Assembly (NCBI RefSeq): GCF_013426895.1
Contig: NZ_AP023174.1
Span: forward strand, 558,001-622,000
Source: Paraburkholderia largidicola
GTDB taxonomy: Bacteria; Pseudomonadota; Gammaproteobacteria; Burkholderiales; Burkholderiaceae
DNA length: 64,000 nt
Direction: 5' to 3'
A program made the position numbers and the translations under genes. Positions 19,965 to 28,702 of the stretch are shown here, piece after piece (the stretch's first letter is position 1; each line of letters begins with the position of its first letter). The notes under the pieces are model-generated. The model worked only from the letters and a program-made list of their open reading frames with translations. It did not search any database and had not been told where the DNA came from.

Positions 19965-20420
19965 ATGAACGATGCCCCATCCGGCGGAAGCGCCGAAGAC
20001 GCGGACAGCGGCAGTACCGTGCACGGCAGCCTTGCGTCCGGCAGTGCGCCAGCGCACGGAGGCGACGCAGGAGCGGGGCATACGATTTCCATCACGGCCA
20101 ACCGGCATCGCGTACGGGTGATCCATCAAGGGGTGACCTTCGCAGACACGCATGCCGGGTTCACGCTGTGTGAAACAGGATGTCCCGACGTGTTTTATTT
20201 CCCGCGAGCCGATGTCAATATGGCGCGGCTCGAGCGATCGACTCACACGTCTCAATGCCCGTTCAAGGGCGAAGCGTCGTATTACCATCTGCGCACGGAA
20301 GACGAGACGATCGAGAATGCAGTGTGGAGCTATGAAAACCCACTGGAGCGGGTGAAGCAGATCGCGGGGTATCTTGCGTTTTACGCATCGCGTGTCGACC
20401 GCATCGATCAGACGTCTTGA
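19965..20420 (+). CDS. DUF427 domain protein
   Basis: The 151-residue cytoplasmic protein contains one DUF427 domain (about 45–140): ISITANRHRVRVIHQGVTFADT, CPDVFYFPRADVNMARLERS, QCPFKGEASYYHL and AVWSYENPLERVKQIAGYLAFY. The fold is a small beta-barrel of unknown function. The N-terminal 40 residues are Gly/Ser/Ala-rich and probably disordered. ATG 19965 was chosen because the frame before it (open to 19782) crosses a terminator hairpin. The gene is 33 bases before the SRPBCC-like gene and the two may be co-transcribed. Domain call firm, role unknown. Confidence 0.8.
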   Translation: MNDAPSGGSAEDADSGSTVHGSLASGSAPAHGGDAGAGHTISITANRHRVRVIHQGVTFADTHAGFTLCETGCPDVFYFPRADVNMARLERSTHTSQCPFKGEASYYHLRTEDETIENAVWSYENPLERVKQIAGYLAFYASRVDRIDQTS

Positions 20421-20453
20421 TCCCGCAGTCGCACGGTTATCGGGGAGGCTGCC

Positions 20454-21206
20454 ATGGAATTGAACGACGCGTTGAGAGTGCCGCTGGCGCCGTCCGAAGT
20501 CTGGGACGCGCTGCAGGATCTCGCGTTGCTGCGCGCGAGTCTCGACAATTGCGAGTCCTTGCGCCGGCTCCAGGGCGGCGAATATCTGCTGACGATGACG
20601 GTGCCGCTCGGACCGCTGCGCGCGCACTATCAGATACGCGCGCACGTCGCGAGCGAGGACGGCGCGAACAGCGCGAAGCCGCATCGCACGCTCAACTTCA
20701 AGGCGCGCGCCGAGGGCGTCGGCTCGCTGCGCGGACAGATCGACGTGTCGCTGCGCAACGACGATCATCTCCATCTGCATCTTCCTGGCCGCGGGCCGAG
20801 CACGCGCATCGACTATTCAGTGTGGGCGACGTCGACAGGACCGCTCGCGCAACTGCCCGCGCGTCAGATCGAAAACGCGCTACACGAACTGGCGGACGAC
20901 TTCTTCACCGAGTTCTGCGCGGTCGTGCAGGCGAAGCACGGCAAAGGGCCGAACCGCGCGACGGGCACGCAAGGGCGGCGCCAGCACGTGTTTCTGCGGC
21001 CGATCAGCCTGTCGGGCGTGGCGCGTCGCGCGCGGCTGCACGACCATCATCAGGGCAGCGCGCTGACCGGTCGCGCCGCGCACTCGCTGCTGCACGGTCT
21101 GCATCACGAGCATGATCCGCATGTGCTGCCGAACTGGGCGTGGGCGGCGATGATTTTCTTCGTCGCGCTGCTGCTCTACGTCGCGCGGTACTTCACGCAA
21201 GGCTAG
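20454..21206 (+). CDS. SRPBCC/CoxG-like protein with C-terminal membrane anchor
   Basis: The 250-residue protein has an N-terminal SRPBCC (START-like, CoxG) lipid/ligand-binding domain, about 1–155, beginning MELNDALRVPLAPSEVWDAL and ending with the long helix RQIENALHELADDFFTEFC. A His/Arg-rich linker (LHGLHHEHDPH) leads to one C-terminal transmembrane helix (WAWAAMIFFVALLLYVARYF). CoxG proteins help assemble or anchor CO-dehydrogenase-type molybdenum enzymes, but no such enzyme is encoded nearby, so the ligand or partner is unknown. A GGGGAGG ribosome-binding site precedes the ATG. Convergent with the AraC-type regulator. Confidence 0.75.
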   Translation: MELNDALRVPLAPSEVWDALQDLALLRASLDNCESLRRLQGGEYLLTMTVPLGPLRAHYQIRAHVASEDGANSAKPHRTLNFKARAEGVGSLRGQIDVSLRNDDHLHLHLPGRGPSTRIDYSVWATSTGPLAQLPARQIENALHELADDFFTEFCAVVQAKHGKGPNRATGTQGRRQHVFLRPISLSGVARRARLHDHHQGSALTGRAAHSLLHGLHHEHDPHVLPNWAWAAMIFFVALLLYVARYFTQG

Positions 21207-21234
21207 TCTTTATCTCCGCTGTGCGCGCGGCGGT

Positions 21235-22305
21235 TCACACGCCGCGAAACTCCCTGCGCCACGCGGATGGCGACGTCCTGAACGTGTCAGTGAAATGCTG
21301 GCGCAGCGACGCCGTCGAGCCAAATCCCGCCATTCCCGCAATCGACTCGATCGACTCGTCGGTGCTTTCGAGCAGCTGCTGCGCACGCGCGAGCCGCTGC
21401 GCCAGCAGCCACGCGCTCACGGTCGTTCCCGTCGCTGCCTTGAAGTGCCGCGTGAACGTGCGACGGCTCATCGCGGCGCGCCCGGCGAGGGAATCGAGCG
21501 TATGCGGCGCGTCGAGCGTGCCGTTCACCCAGTCGAGCAGCGCGGACAAGCGGTCGCCACGCAGGTCGTGTGGCATGGGCTGCTGCACGTATTGCGCCTG
21601 ACCACCCTGGCGATGCGGCGGCACGACGAGGCGTCGCGCGATGTAGTTCGCGCTTTGCGCGCCGCACAGCTTGCGCACCACATGCAGACAGCAGTCGAGC
21701 CCCGCCGCCGTACCCGCCGACGTGAGGATGTCGCCGTCGTCGACATACAGCACCTGTGGATCGACCTTCACGTTTGGAAAGCGCCGCGCGAAGTCGGCGG
21801 CCCATGCCCAGTGCGTGGTCGCCGGACGTCCGTCGAGCAGGCCTGCGGCGGCGAGCACGTAGGCGCCGAGACACAGGCCGACCAGTTGTGCGCCACGTGC
21901 GTGCGCGGCGCGCAATGCGTCGAGCAGTGGTGCGGGCGGAGGTTCGTCGGGATCGCGCCAGGTGGGAACGATGATCGTGTCGGCGTCGGCGAGCGCGTCG
22001 AGACCGTGCGTCGCGGCGATCGAAAAGCCTGCTGTCGTCGAGAGCGGGCCGGAGTCGATCGAGCAGACGCGGAACGCGAAGCCGAGCACGCCGCCGTCGC
22101 TGCGATCCTCGGCGAACACGACACACGGCACGGACAGGTGGAACGGGCTGATGCCGTCGAAGGCGACGGCGGCTACGACATGGGGTGTCTTCGGCGCGGT
22201 GCGGCACACCTCGGGTTCCTGGCCGCGGGGACTCGCGTGGGATGTCCGCTGCTTTGCTGGTTGTGAAGCAGCCTTTAGAGCATGGGTTGCAGCGGCGCGG
22301 GCCAT
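21235..22305 (-). CDS. GlxA-family AraC-type regulator with DJ-1/PfpI domain
   Basis: The 356-residue transcription factor joins an N-terminal DJ-1/PfpI (amidotransferase-like) sensing domain (about 40–205), with GLCLGAYVLAAAGLL at the nucleophile-elbow position, to a C-terminal AraC/XylS double helix-turn-helix (about 250–350; TFTRHFKAATGTTVSAWLLA and SIAGMAGFGSTASLRQHF). Such regulators often control amine, carnitine or betaine catabolism. A GGGAGG ribosome-binding site precedes the ATG. It is divergent from an isochorismatase-type hydrolase gene, the most likely target. Confidence 0.88.
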   Translation of the reverse strand: MARAAATHALKAASQPAKQRTSHASPRGQEPEVCRTAPKTPHVVAAVAFDGISPFHLSVPCVVFAEDRSDGGVLGFAFRVCSIDSGPLSTTAGFSIAATHGLDALADADTIIVPTWRDPDEPPPAPLLDALRAAHARGAQLVGLCLGAYVLAAAGLLDGRPATTHWAWAADFARRFPNVKVDPQVLYVDDGDILTSAGTAAGLDCCLHVVRKLCGAQSANYIARRLVVPPHRQGGQAQYVQQPMPHDLRGDRLSALLDWVNGTLDAPHTLDSLAGRAAMSRRTFTRHFKAATGTTVSAWLLAQRLARAQQLLESTDESIESIAGMAGFGSTASLRQHFTDTFRTSPSAWRREFRGV

Positions 22306-22453
22306 GGTGGCCTCCCAGTCGAAAATGCGAATGGCCCAATCCTAGCGAAAATTGTCATTCGGGTCACTGTCGCGCGACGGGCGGAACGCGAACAATGCGC
22401 ACATCGCGGCTGCAACCGCCAGCCGCCGACTTCAACCATCACGGAGAGTTGCC

Positions 22454-23083
22454 ATGCCGACGCCCCGCCGCGCCCTGATCGTCATCGATGTCCAGAACGA
22501 GTACGTGACGGGCGACCTGCCGATCGAATACCCGGACGTGCAGACGTCGCTCGCGAACATCGGCCGCGCGATCGACGCGGCGCATGCCGCGCAGATTCCC
22601 GTCGTCGTCGTGCAGAACTTCACGCCGCCCGGCTCGCCGATCTTTGCGCGCGGCAGCGAAGGCGCCGAACTGCATAACGTGGTCGCATCGCGCGAGTACG
22701 ATCACCACGTCGAGAAAGCGCTGCCGAGCGCGTTCACCGACACCGATCTGGCGGACTGGCTCGCTGCGCGCGAGATCGACACGCTCACCGTGGTGGGCTA
22801 CATGACGCACAACTGCGATGCGTCGACGATCGTTCACGCGCTGCATATGGGTCTTGCCGTCGAGTTCCTGCACGATGCGACGGGCTCGGTGCCGTATGAA
22901 AACAGCGCGGGTCTGGCGAGCGCCGAGGAAATCCATCGCGTGTTCAGCGTCGTGCTGCAGTCGCGCTTCGCAGCTGTCGCGAGCACGCAGCAATGGATCG
23001 GGGCCGTGCAGTCGGGTGGTCAGCTGGAACGCGGCTCGATCTACGCGTCGAACCAGAAGGCGCGCGCGAAGGCAGCGGCTTGA
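22454..23083 (+). CDS. Isochorismatase-family cysteine hydrolase
   Basis: This 209-residue hydrolase has the isochorismatase-like alpha/beta fold and the likely Asp-Lys-Cys triad: Asp in ALIVIDVQNEY, Lys in HHVEKALPSAF, and Cys in GYMTHNCDASTIVHAL. Family members hydrolyse nicotinamide, carbamoylsarcosine, ureidoacrylate and similar amides; the substrate here is unknown. ATG 22454 follows ACGGAGAGTT and gives a family-like N-terminus (MPTPRRALIVIDVQ); the longer frame from 22352 lacks support. Divergent from a GlxA-type regulator, which probably controls it. Confidence 0.85.
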   Translation: MPTPRRALIVIDVQNEYVTGDLPIEYPDVQTSLANIGRAIDAAHAAQIPVVVVQNFTPPGSPIFARGSEGAELHNVVASREYDHHVEKALPSAFTDTDLADWLAAREIDTLTVVGYMTHNCDASTIVHALHMGLAVEFLHDATGSVPYENSAGLASAEEIHRVFSVVLQSRFAAVASTQQWIGAVQSGGQLERGSIYASNQKARAKAAA

Positions 23084-23186
23084 GCGAACGGAAAATGAAG
23101 TGAGAAGGGCGGCCGGCTTGCCGGCGCTCGCGCGGCGCACCCGCTTTCAGGGCTGTGCGCCGCCATGAAGTGGTGTGAAAGCGCGC

Positions 23187-23822
23187 TCAGGCGCCCATGC
23201 GCAGCGCCGGGCTGCGCAACGCATCGATCATGCTTTCGACCATCTGCCGCGCATGCCGGCCGAAGTCCAGCACTTCCGGCACGAACAGCATGTCCTTCAA
23301 CGATCCGCTGATGAACGCGTGCACCATCGACGCCGCCACGGGCACGTTCATGTCGGCGGGCAACTGGCCTTTGGAAATCGCGTTGCGCATGCCCGCCTGG
23401 ATGCTCGCGAGGCTCTCGCGCATCGTGTTCTGATAGCGCGCCATCACGGGCCCCATCTCTTCGACGAACTCGCACTTGTGAAACAGGATGTCGAACACCC
23501 GGCGGCGGTGCGGGTCGTTCGCGGTGTCGCGCAGACAGACGGTGCAGATGTCGATGAGGCGGCCAAGGGGATCGGCTTCGTTCGGATCGACGGAAGCGGC
23601 TTTCAGTTCATCGAGCGGCAGCAGCACGCGGTCGAACATTTCTGTGAAGAGCTCGCCCTTGTTGGCGAAGTGCCAGTAGATCGCGCCACGGGTGACGCCT
23701 GCCGTCTGCGCGATCTCGGCCAGCGAAGTGCGCGACACGCCTTTTTCCGAAAATACCTGTTCTGCTGCATCGAGGATGCGAGTGCGCGTCTCCTGCGCTT
23801 CTTCCTTGGTTCGACGGACCAT
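23187..23822 (-). CDS. bpeR: TetR-family efflux repressor (AcrR/BpeR type)
   Basis: The 211-residue repressor has an N-terminal helix-turn-helix (about 30–55; TSLAEIAQTAGVTRGAIYWHF followed by KGELF), which is nearly identical in pattern to AcrR/TtgR/AmrR, and a C-terminal ligand-binding domain. It begins MVRRTKEEAQETRTRILDAA. It is divergent from the RND efflux operon and an AcrR-type operator lies between them, so it most likely represses that operon and perhaps itself, with release by drugs. The name bpeR rests on the resemblance of the neighbouring pump to BpeAB-OprB. Confidence 0.85.
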   Translation of the reverse strand: MVRRTKEEAQETRTRILDAAEQVFSEKGVSRTSLAEIAQTAGVTRGAIYWHFANKGELFTEMFDRVLLPLDELKAASVDPNEADPLGRLIDICTVCLRDTANDPHRRRVFDILFHKCEFVEEMGPVMARYQNTMRESLASIQAGMRNAISKGQLPADMNVPVAASMVHAFISGSLKDMLFVPEVLDFGRHARQMVESMIDALRSPALRMGA

Positions 23823-24249
23823 TCTTATTGCCCTGCAGTAAATGCGGGGTTTCCCCTGACGTTTTTAAACGCGCCTGATAAAGATCATTTCACGCGCACG
23901 TTAATGCCTGGCAGATCTTCCGGAGGAAACCCATTTCCTTGGTTGAACGCACTTTTACGTGCATTCATGAATGTATATATAATAGCACCCCATCGATCGG
24001 ATGGCTTACGTTTGGGTGAACGGTTAAGATCCGTCACTGTTGTCTTTGCAAGCATCTTTGCGCTGTCTCAAGAAATGGGCGGCGCGGTGCGGCATTTCCC
24101 GGTTTGGCGCATTTCGCAGTGAATGCACCGCAGGAAGCAGCATTCGTGAGCGTCCGGTCATGGCGTCTTCGAGACGCCAATTTGCGCAGCCTTCTCCGGA
24201 GAGAGATGCACGCACTTTTTCCTTCTCAGTCTTTGACAGAGGTCGCTCC
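23823..24249. other. Divergent control region of the efflux locus
   Basis: This 427-base region contains the operator and promoter for the pump operon (23954–23983). If transcription starts near 23990, the pump message would have a 5' leader of about 260 bases. The frame of the adaptor gene stays open back to 24040, but that part does not look like a signal peptide. No gene was seen. Confidence 0.5.
23954..23983 (+). promoter_or_regulatory. AcrR-type operator overlapping the bpeA promoter
   Basis: A palindrome centred on ATTCATGAAT (23963–23972) extends imperfectly from 23956 to 23979, and resembles the E. coli AcrR operator core ACATTTGTGAATGT. A perfect −10 box TATAAT lies at 23978–23983, with a weak −35 (TTTACG) near 23954, so a bound repressor would cover the promoter. 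Confidence 0.65.
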
Positions 24250-25479
24250 ATGCGCGTCGAACGGGTTCCATTCCGCTTACTCACTGCCGCGACGGCTGCC
24301 GTAATGCTGGCAGCATGCGGACCAAAACAATCAGCACCTCCGCCTCAAACCCCTGAAGTCGGCATCGTGACGGTCCAGCCGCAAGCCGTGCCTGTCGTCA
24401 CCGAATTGCCGGGCCGCACCAGTGCGTTCCTCGTCGCGCAGGTGCGCGCGCGGGTCGACGGCATCGTGCTGCGCCGCGAGTTCACGGAAGGCACGCAGGT
24501 CAAGGCCGGCCAGCGTCTGTACAAGATCGATCCGGCGCCGTACATCGCGACGCTGAACAACGCGAAGGCGTCGCTCGCGAAGGCCCAGGCTAACCTCGTG
24601 TCGACCACCGCACAGGCCAATCGCTTCAAGGTGCTGGTCGCGGCGAACGCGGTGTCGAAGCAGGACTACGACAACGCCGTCGCATCCGAAGGCCAGGCTG
24701 CCGCTGATGTCGCGGCCGGCAAGGCCGCCGTCGATACCGCGCAGATCAACCTCGGCTACACGGACGTCGTTTCGCCCGTCACGGGCCAGGTCGGCATCTC
24801 GCAGGTGACGCCGGGCGCATACGTGCAGGCGAGCCAGGCGACGCTGATGTCGACCGTGCAGCAACTCGATCCCGTCTACGTCGACGTCACGCAGTCGAGC
24901 CTCGCGGGCCTCAAGCTGCGCCGCGACATCCAGTCGGGCCGGCTGAAGACCTCGGGTCCGGACGCCGCGAAGGTCGAACTGGTGCTCGAAGACGGCCGCG
25001 TCTATTCGGATAAGGGCAAGCTGCAGTTCACCGACGTCACCGTCGACCAGGCCACGGGCTCCGTGACGATTCGCGCGATCTTCCAGAACAAGGATCACGT
25101 GCTGTTGCCGGGCATGTTCGTGCGCGCGCGCATCGAGGAAGGCGTCAACGAAAGCGCGCTGCTGGTGCCGCAGATCGGTGTCACGCACGACCAGAAGGGT
25201 CAGCCGACAGCACTCGTCCTCAATAAGGAAGACAAGGTCGAGCTGCGCACGCTGCAGGCTACGGCGACCTACGGCCAGTACTGGGTCGTCGAAGGCGGCC
25301 TGAGTGCGGGCGACCGTGTGATCGTGAACGGCGTCGACAAGGTGCGTCCGGGCGCAACGGCCAAGGCCGTGCCGGCGCAACTGCCGCCGTCGCCCGCTTC
25401 GGACGCAGCCGCGTCGGCTCCGGCCGGCGCACAGGCAGCCAGCGGCGCGGCCGCGGCCTCTGCTGCATCGGGCGCGTAA
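24250..25479 (+). CDS. bpeA: RND efflux periplasmic adaptor (membrane fusion) lipoprotein
   Basis: The 409-residue adaptor links the inner-membrane pump to the outer-membrane channel. It begins MRVERVPFRLLTAATAAVML with lipobox LAAC. The order is beta-barrel, lipoyl (VRARVDGIVLRREFTEGTQV), alpha-hairpin (NAKASLAKAQANLV onward), lipoyl (GYTDVVSPVTGQVG) and a C-terminal barrel (LLPGMFVRARIEEG). It ends in an Ala/Ser-rich tail. ATG 24250 starts the signal peptide directly; the frame is open to 24040. It is closest to AcrA/MexA/BpeA. First gene of a three-gene operon. Confidence 0.92.
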   Translation: MRVERVPFRLLTAATAAVMLAACGPKQSAPPPQTPEVGIVTVQPQAVPVVTELPGRTSAFLVAQVRARVDGIVLRREFTEGTQVKAGQRLYKIDPAPYIATLNNAKASLAKAQANLVSTTAQANRFKVLVAANAVSKQDYDNAVASEGQAAADVAAGKAAVDTAQINLGYTDVVSPVTGQVGISQVTPGAYVQASQATLMSTVQQLDPVYVDVTQSSLAGLKLRRDIQSGRLKTSGPDAAKVELVLEDGRVYSDKGKLQFTDVTVDQATGSVTIRAIFQNKDHVLLPGMFVRARIEEGVNESALLVPQIGVTHDQKGQPTALVLNKEDKVELRTLQATATYGQYWVVEGGLSAGDRVIVNGVDKVRPGATAKAVPAQLPPSPASDAAASAPAGAQAASGAAAASAASGA

Positions 25480-25497
25480 TCAAAGGGAGCCTGTTTC

Positions 25498-28400
25498 ATG
25501 GCAAAGTTTTTTATCGATCGCCCGATCTTCGCGTGGGTGATCGCCATCATTCTGATGCTGGCGGGTCTGGCGTCGATCTTCACGCTGCCGGTTGCGCAAT
25601 ATCCGACGATTGCGCCGCCGGCCGTGCAGATCAGCGCGACGTATCCGGGTGCATCGGCGAAGACGGTTGAAAACACCGTCACGCAGGTGATCGAGCAGCA
25701 GATGAGCGGCCTCGACCACTTGCTGTACCTGTCGTCGACTTCCGACGACTCGGGTACGGCCACCATCACGCTGACGTTCGCGGCGGGCACCAACCCCGAC
25801 ATCGCGCAGGTTCAGGTGCAGAACAAGCTGCAGCTCGCGACACCGCTGCTGCCGCAAGCAGTGCAGCAGCTCGGCACGAAGGTGACGAAGTCGAGCAGCA
25901 GCTTCCTGCTGGTGATGGCGTTCGTGTCGACCGACGGCAGCATGAACAAGTACGACCTCGCGAACTACGTCGCGTCGAACGTGCAGGACCCGGTCAGCCG
26001 TATCGACGGCGTGGGTACGGTCACGCTGTTCGGCACGCAGTACGCGATGCGGATCTGGCTCGACGCCAACAAGCTGACCAACTTCGGCTTGACGCCTGTC
26101 GATGTTCAGGCCGCGCTGCAGGCGCAGAACGTTCAGGTGGCGGGCGGCTCGCTCGGCGGCACGCCGTCGGTGCCGGGCCAGTTGCTGCAGGCGACGATCA
26201 GCGAAGCGACGCTGCTGACCACGCCCGAGCAGTTCGGCAACATCCTGCTGAAGGTCAACCAGGACGGCTCGCAGGTGCGCCTCAAGGACGTCTCGCACAT
26301 CGAGCTGGGCGGCGAAAACTACAACTTCGACACCAAGTACAACGGTCAGCCGACGGCGGGCTTCGGTATCCAGCTGGCGACGGGCGCGAATGCGCTGGCG
26401 ACGGCGAAGGCCGTGCGCGACAAGATCGACCAGTTGTCGAAATACTTCCCGCACGGTCTCATCGTGAAGTATCCGTACGACACGACGCCGTTCGTGCGCC
26501 TGTCGATCGAGGAAGTGGTCAAGACGCTGCTCGAAGGTATCGTGCTGGTGTTCCTGGTCATGTACCTGTTCCTGCAGAACCTGCGCGCCACGCTGATCCC
26601 GACGATCGCGGTGCCGGTGGTGCTGCTGGGCACGTTCGCGATCATGAGCGCCGTCGGCTTCTCGATCAACGTGCTGTCGATGTTCGGTCTCGTGCTCGCG
26701 ATCGGCCTGCTGGTGGACGATGCGATCGTGGTGGTGGAAAACGTCGAGCGGGTGATGTCCGAGGAAGGCTTGTCGCCACGCGAGGCAACCCGCAAGGCGA
26801 TGGACCAGATCACGGGCGCGCTGATCGGCGTGGCACTGGTGCTGTCCGCGGTGTTCGTGCCTGTGGCGTTCTCGGGCGGTTCGGTCGGCGCGATTTACCG
26901 GCAGTTCTCGCTGACCATCGTCGCGGCGATGGTGCTGTCCGTGCTGGTCGCGTTGATTTTGACGCCGGCGCTGTGCGCGACGATTCTCAAGCCGATTCCG
27001 CAGGGCCATCACGAAGAGAAGAAGGGCTTCTTCGGCTGGTTCAACCGCAACTTCGACAAGAGCCGCGACAAGTATCACTCGGGCGTGCACCACGTGATCA
27101 AGCGCTCGGGCCGCTGGCTCATCATCTATCTGGTGGTGATCGTCGCGGTGGGTCTGCTGTTCGTGCGTCTGCCGAAGTCGTTCCTGCCGGATGAAGACCA
27201 GGGCACGATGTTCGTGCTGGTGCAGACGCCGTCGGGCTCGACGCAGGAGACTACGGCGCGCGCGTTGAAGGACGTGTCCGACTACCTGCTCAACGATGAA
27301 AAGAGCATCGTCGAATCGACCTTCACCGTGAACGGCTTCAGCTTCGCGGGCCGCGGCCAGAACGCCGGTCTCGTGTTCGTGCGGATGAAGGACTACGCGG
27401 AACGCCAGCATGCGAACCAGAAGGTGCAGGCGCTGGTGGGCCGGATGTTCATGCACTTCGTCGGCTACAAGAACGCGACTGTGTTCCCGGTCAATCCGCC
27501 GTCGATTCCCGAACTGGGTACGGCGTCGGGCTTCGACTTCGAACTGCAGGACCGCGCGGGTCTCGGCCACGACAAGCTGATGGCGGCGCGTAACCAGTTG
27601 CTCGGCATGGCGTCGAAGGACCCGATGCTCGCGCAGGTGCGTCCGAACGGCCTGAACGATACGCCGCAGTTCAAGGTGTCGATCGATCACGAGAAGGCGG
27701 CGTCGCAAGGCGTGAGCCTCGCGGCCATCGACCAGACGTTCTCGATTGCCTGGGCGTCGCAGTACGTGAACAACTTCCTCGATACGGACAGCCGGATCAA
27801 GAAGGTGTACGTGCAGGCCGACCCGCGTTTCCGCATGACGCCGGAAAACCTGAACGACTGGTACGTGCGCAACTCGGCGGGCACGATGGTGCCGTTCTCG
27901 TCGTTTGCCAGCGGCCAGTGGACCTACGGTTCGCCGAAGCTCGAACGCTACAACGGTATCTCGGCCGTCGAAATCCAGGGGCAGGCGTCGCCGGGCAAAT
28001 CGACGGGTCAGGCGATGACCGCGATGGAAGCGCTCGCGGCGAAGCTGCCGGCGGGTATCGGCTACGAATGGACGGGTCTGTCGTTCCAGGAACGTCAGTC
28101 TGGTTCGCAGGCGCCGATTCTGTACGGTATCTCGATCCTCGTCGTGTTCCTGTGTCTTGCCGCGCTGTATGAAAGCTGGTCGATTCCGTTCTCGGTGATC
28201 ATGGTGGTGCCGCTCGGCGTGCTGGGCGCGCTGCTCGCCGCGACGCTGCGCGGGCTGGAAAACGACGTGTTCTTCCAGGTCGGTCTGCTGACTACGGTGG
28301 GTCTGTCCGCGAAGAACGCGATTCTGATCGTCGAGTTCGCGCGCGAACTGCAGCAGGGCGAAGGCATGGGGCCGGTGGAAGCGGCGCTCGAAGCGGCGCG

Positions 28401-28701
28401 TCTGCGGCTGCGCCCGATCCTGATGACGTCGCTCGCGTTCATTCTCGGCGTGCTGCCCCTCGCGATCAGCAACGGCGCGGGCTCGGCAAGCCAGCACGCG
28501 ATCGGTACGGGCGTGATCGGCGGTATGTTGACGGCGACCTTCCTCGCGATTTTCATGATCCCGATGTTCTTCGTCGTGATTCGCGCGAAGTTCACCGGCG
28601 ACAAGGAAGACCCGGACGAAGCGATGAAGCACTACAACGAGCACCATCCGCATGACCCGCAGGGTGGCAGCGGCCCGGGCAACGCTGGCGGAGGACATTG
28701 A
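25498..28701 (+). CDS. bpeB: RND multidrug efflux pump, inner-membrane transporter
   Basis: This 1067-residue proton-driven pump of the HAE1 family exports drugs and other amphiphiles. It begins [20 protein letters not shown], has 12 membrane helices in two halves and two large periplasmic loops. The proton-relay Asp pair is in [17 protein letters not shown] (helix 4), and [17 protein letters not shown] lies in the second half. The C-terminus ends in a His/Gly-rich tail. It follows the adaptor by 18 bases and abuts the channel gene by one base. Closest in memory to AcrB/MexB/BpeB. Confidence 0.94.
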   Translation: MAKFFIDRPIFAWVIAIILMLAGLASIFTLPVAQYPTIAPPAVQISATYPGASAKTVENTVTQVIEQQMSGLDHLLYLSSTSDDSGTATITLTFAAGTNPDIAQVQVQNKLQLATPLLPQAVQQLGTKVTKSSSSFLLVMAFVSTDGSMNKYDLANYVASNVQDPVSRIDGVGTVTLFGTQYAMRIWLDANKLTNFGLTPVDVQAALQAQNVQVAGGSLGGTPSVPGQLLQATISEATLLTTPEQFGNILLKVNQDGSQVRLKDVSHIELGGENYNFDTKYNGQPTAGFGIQLATGANALATAKAVRDKIDQLSKYFPHGLIVKYPYDTTPFVRLSIEEVVKTLLEGIVLVFLVMYLFLQNLRATLIPTIAVPVVLLGTFAIMSAVGFSINVLSMFGLVLAIGLLVDDAIVVVENVERVMSEEGLSPREATRKAMDQITGALIGVALVLSAVFVPVAFSGGSVGAIYRQFSLTIVAAMVLSVLVALILTPALCATILKPIPQGHHEEKKGFFGWFNRNFDKSRDKYHSGVHHVIKRSGRWLIIYLVVIVAVGLLFVRLPKSFLPDEDQGTMFVLVQTPSGSTQETTARALKDVSDYLLNDEKSIVESTFTVNGFSFAGRGQNAGLVFVRMKDYAERQHANQKVQALVGRMFMHFVGYKNATVFPVNPPSIPELGTASGFDFELQDRAGLGHDKLMAARNQLLGMASKDPMLAQVRPNGLNDTPQFKVSIDHEKAASQGVSLAAIDQTFSIAWASQYVNNFLDTDSRIKKVYVQADPRFRMTPENLNDWYVRNSAGTMVPFSSFASGQWTYGSPKLERYNGISAVEIQGQASPGKSTGQAMTAMEALAAKLPAGIGYEWTGLSFQERQSGSQAPILYGISILVVFLCLAALYESWSIPFSVIMVVPLGVLGALLAATLRGLENDVFFQVGLLTTVGLSAKNAILIVEFARELQQGEGMGPVEAALEAARLRLRPILMTSLAFILGVLPLAISNGAGSASQHAIGTGVIGGMLTATFLAIFMIPMFFVVIRAKFTGDKEDPDEAMKHYNEHHPHDPQGGSGPGNAGGGH

Positions 28702-28702
28702 G

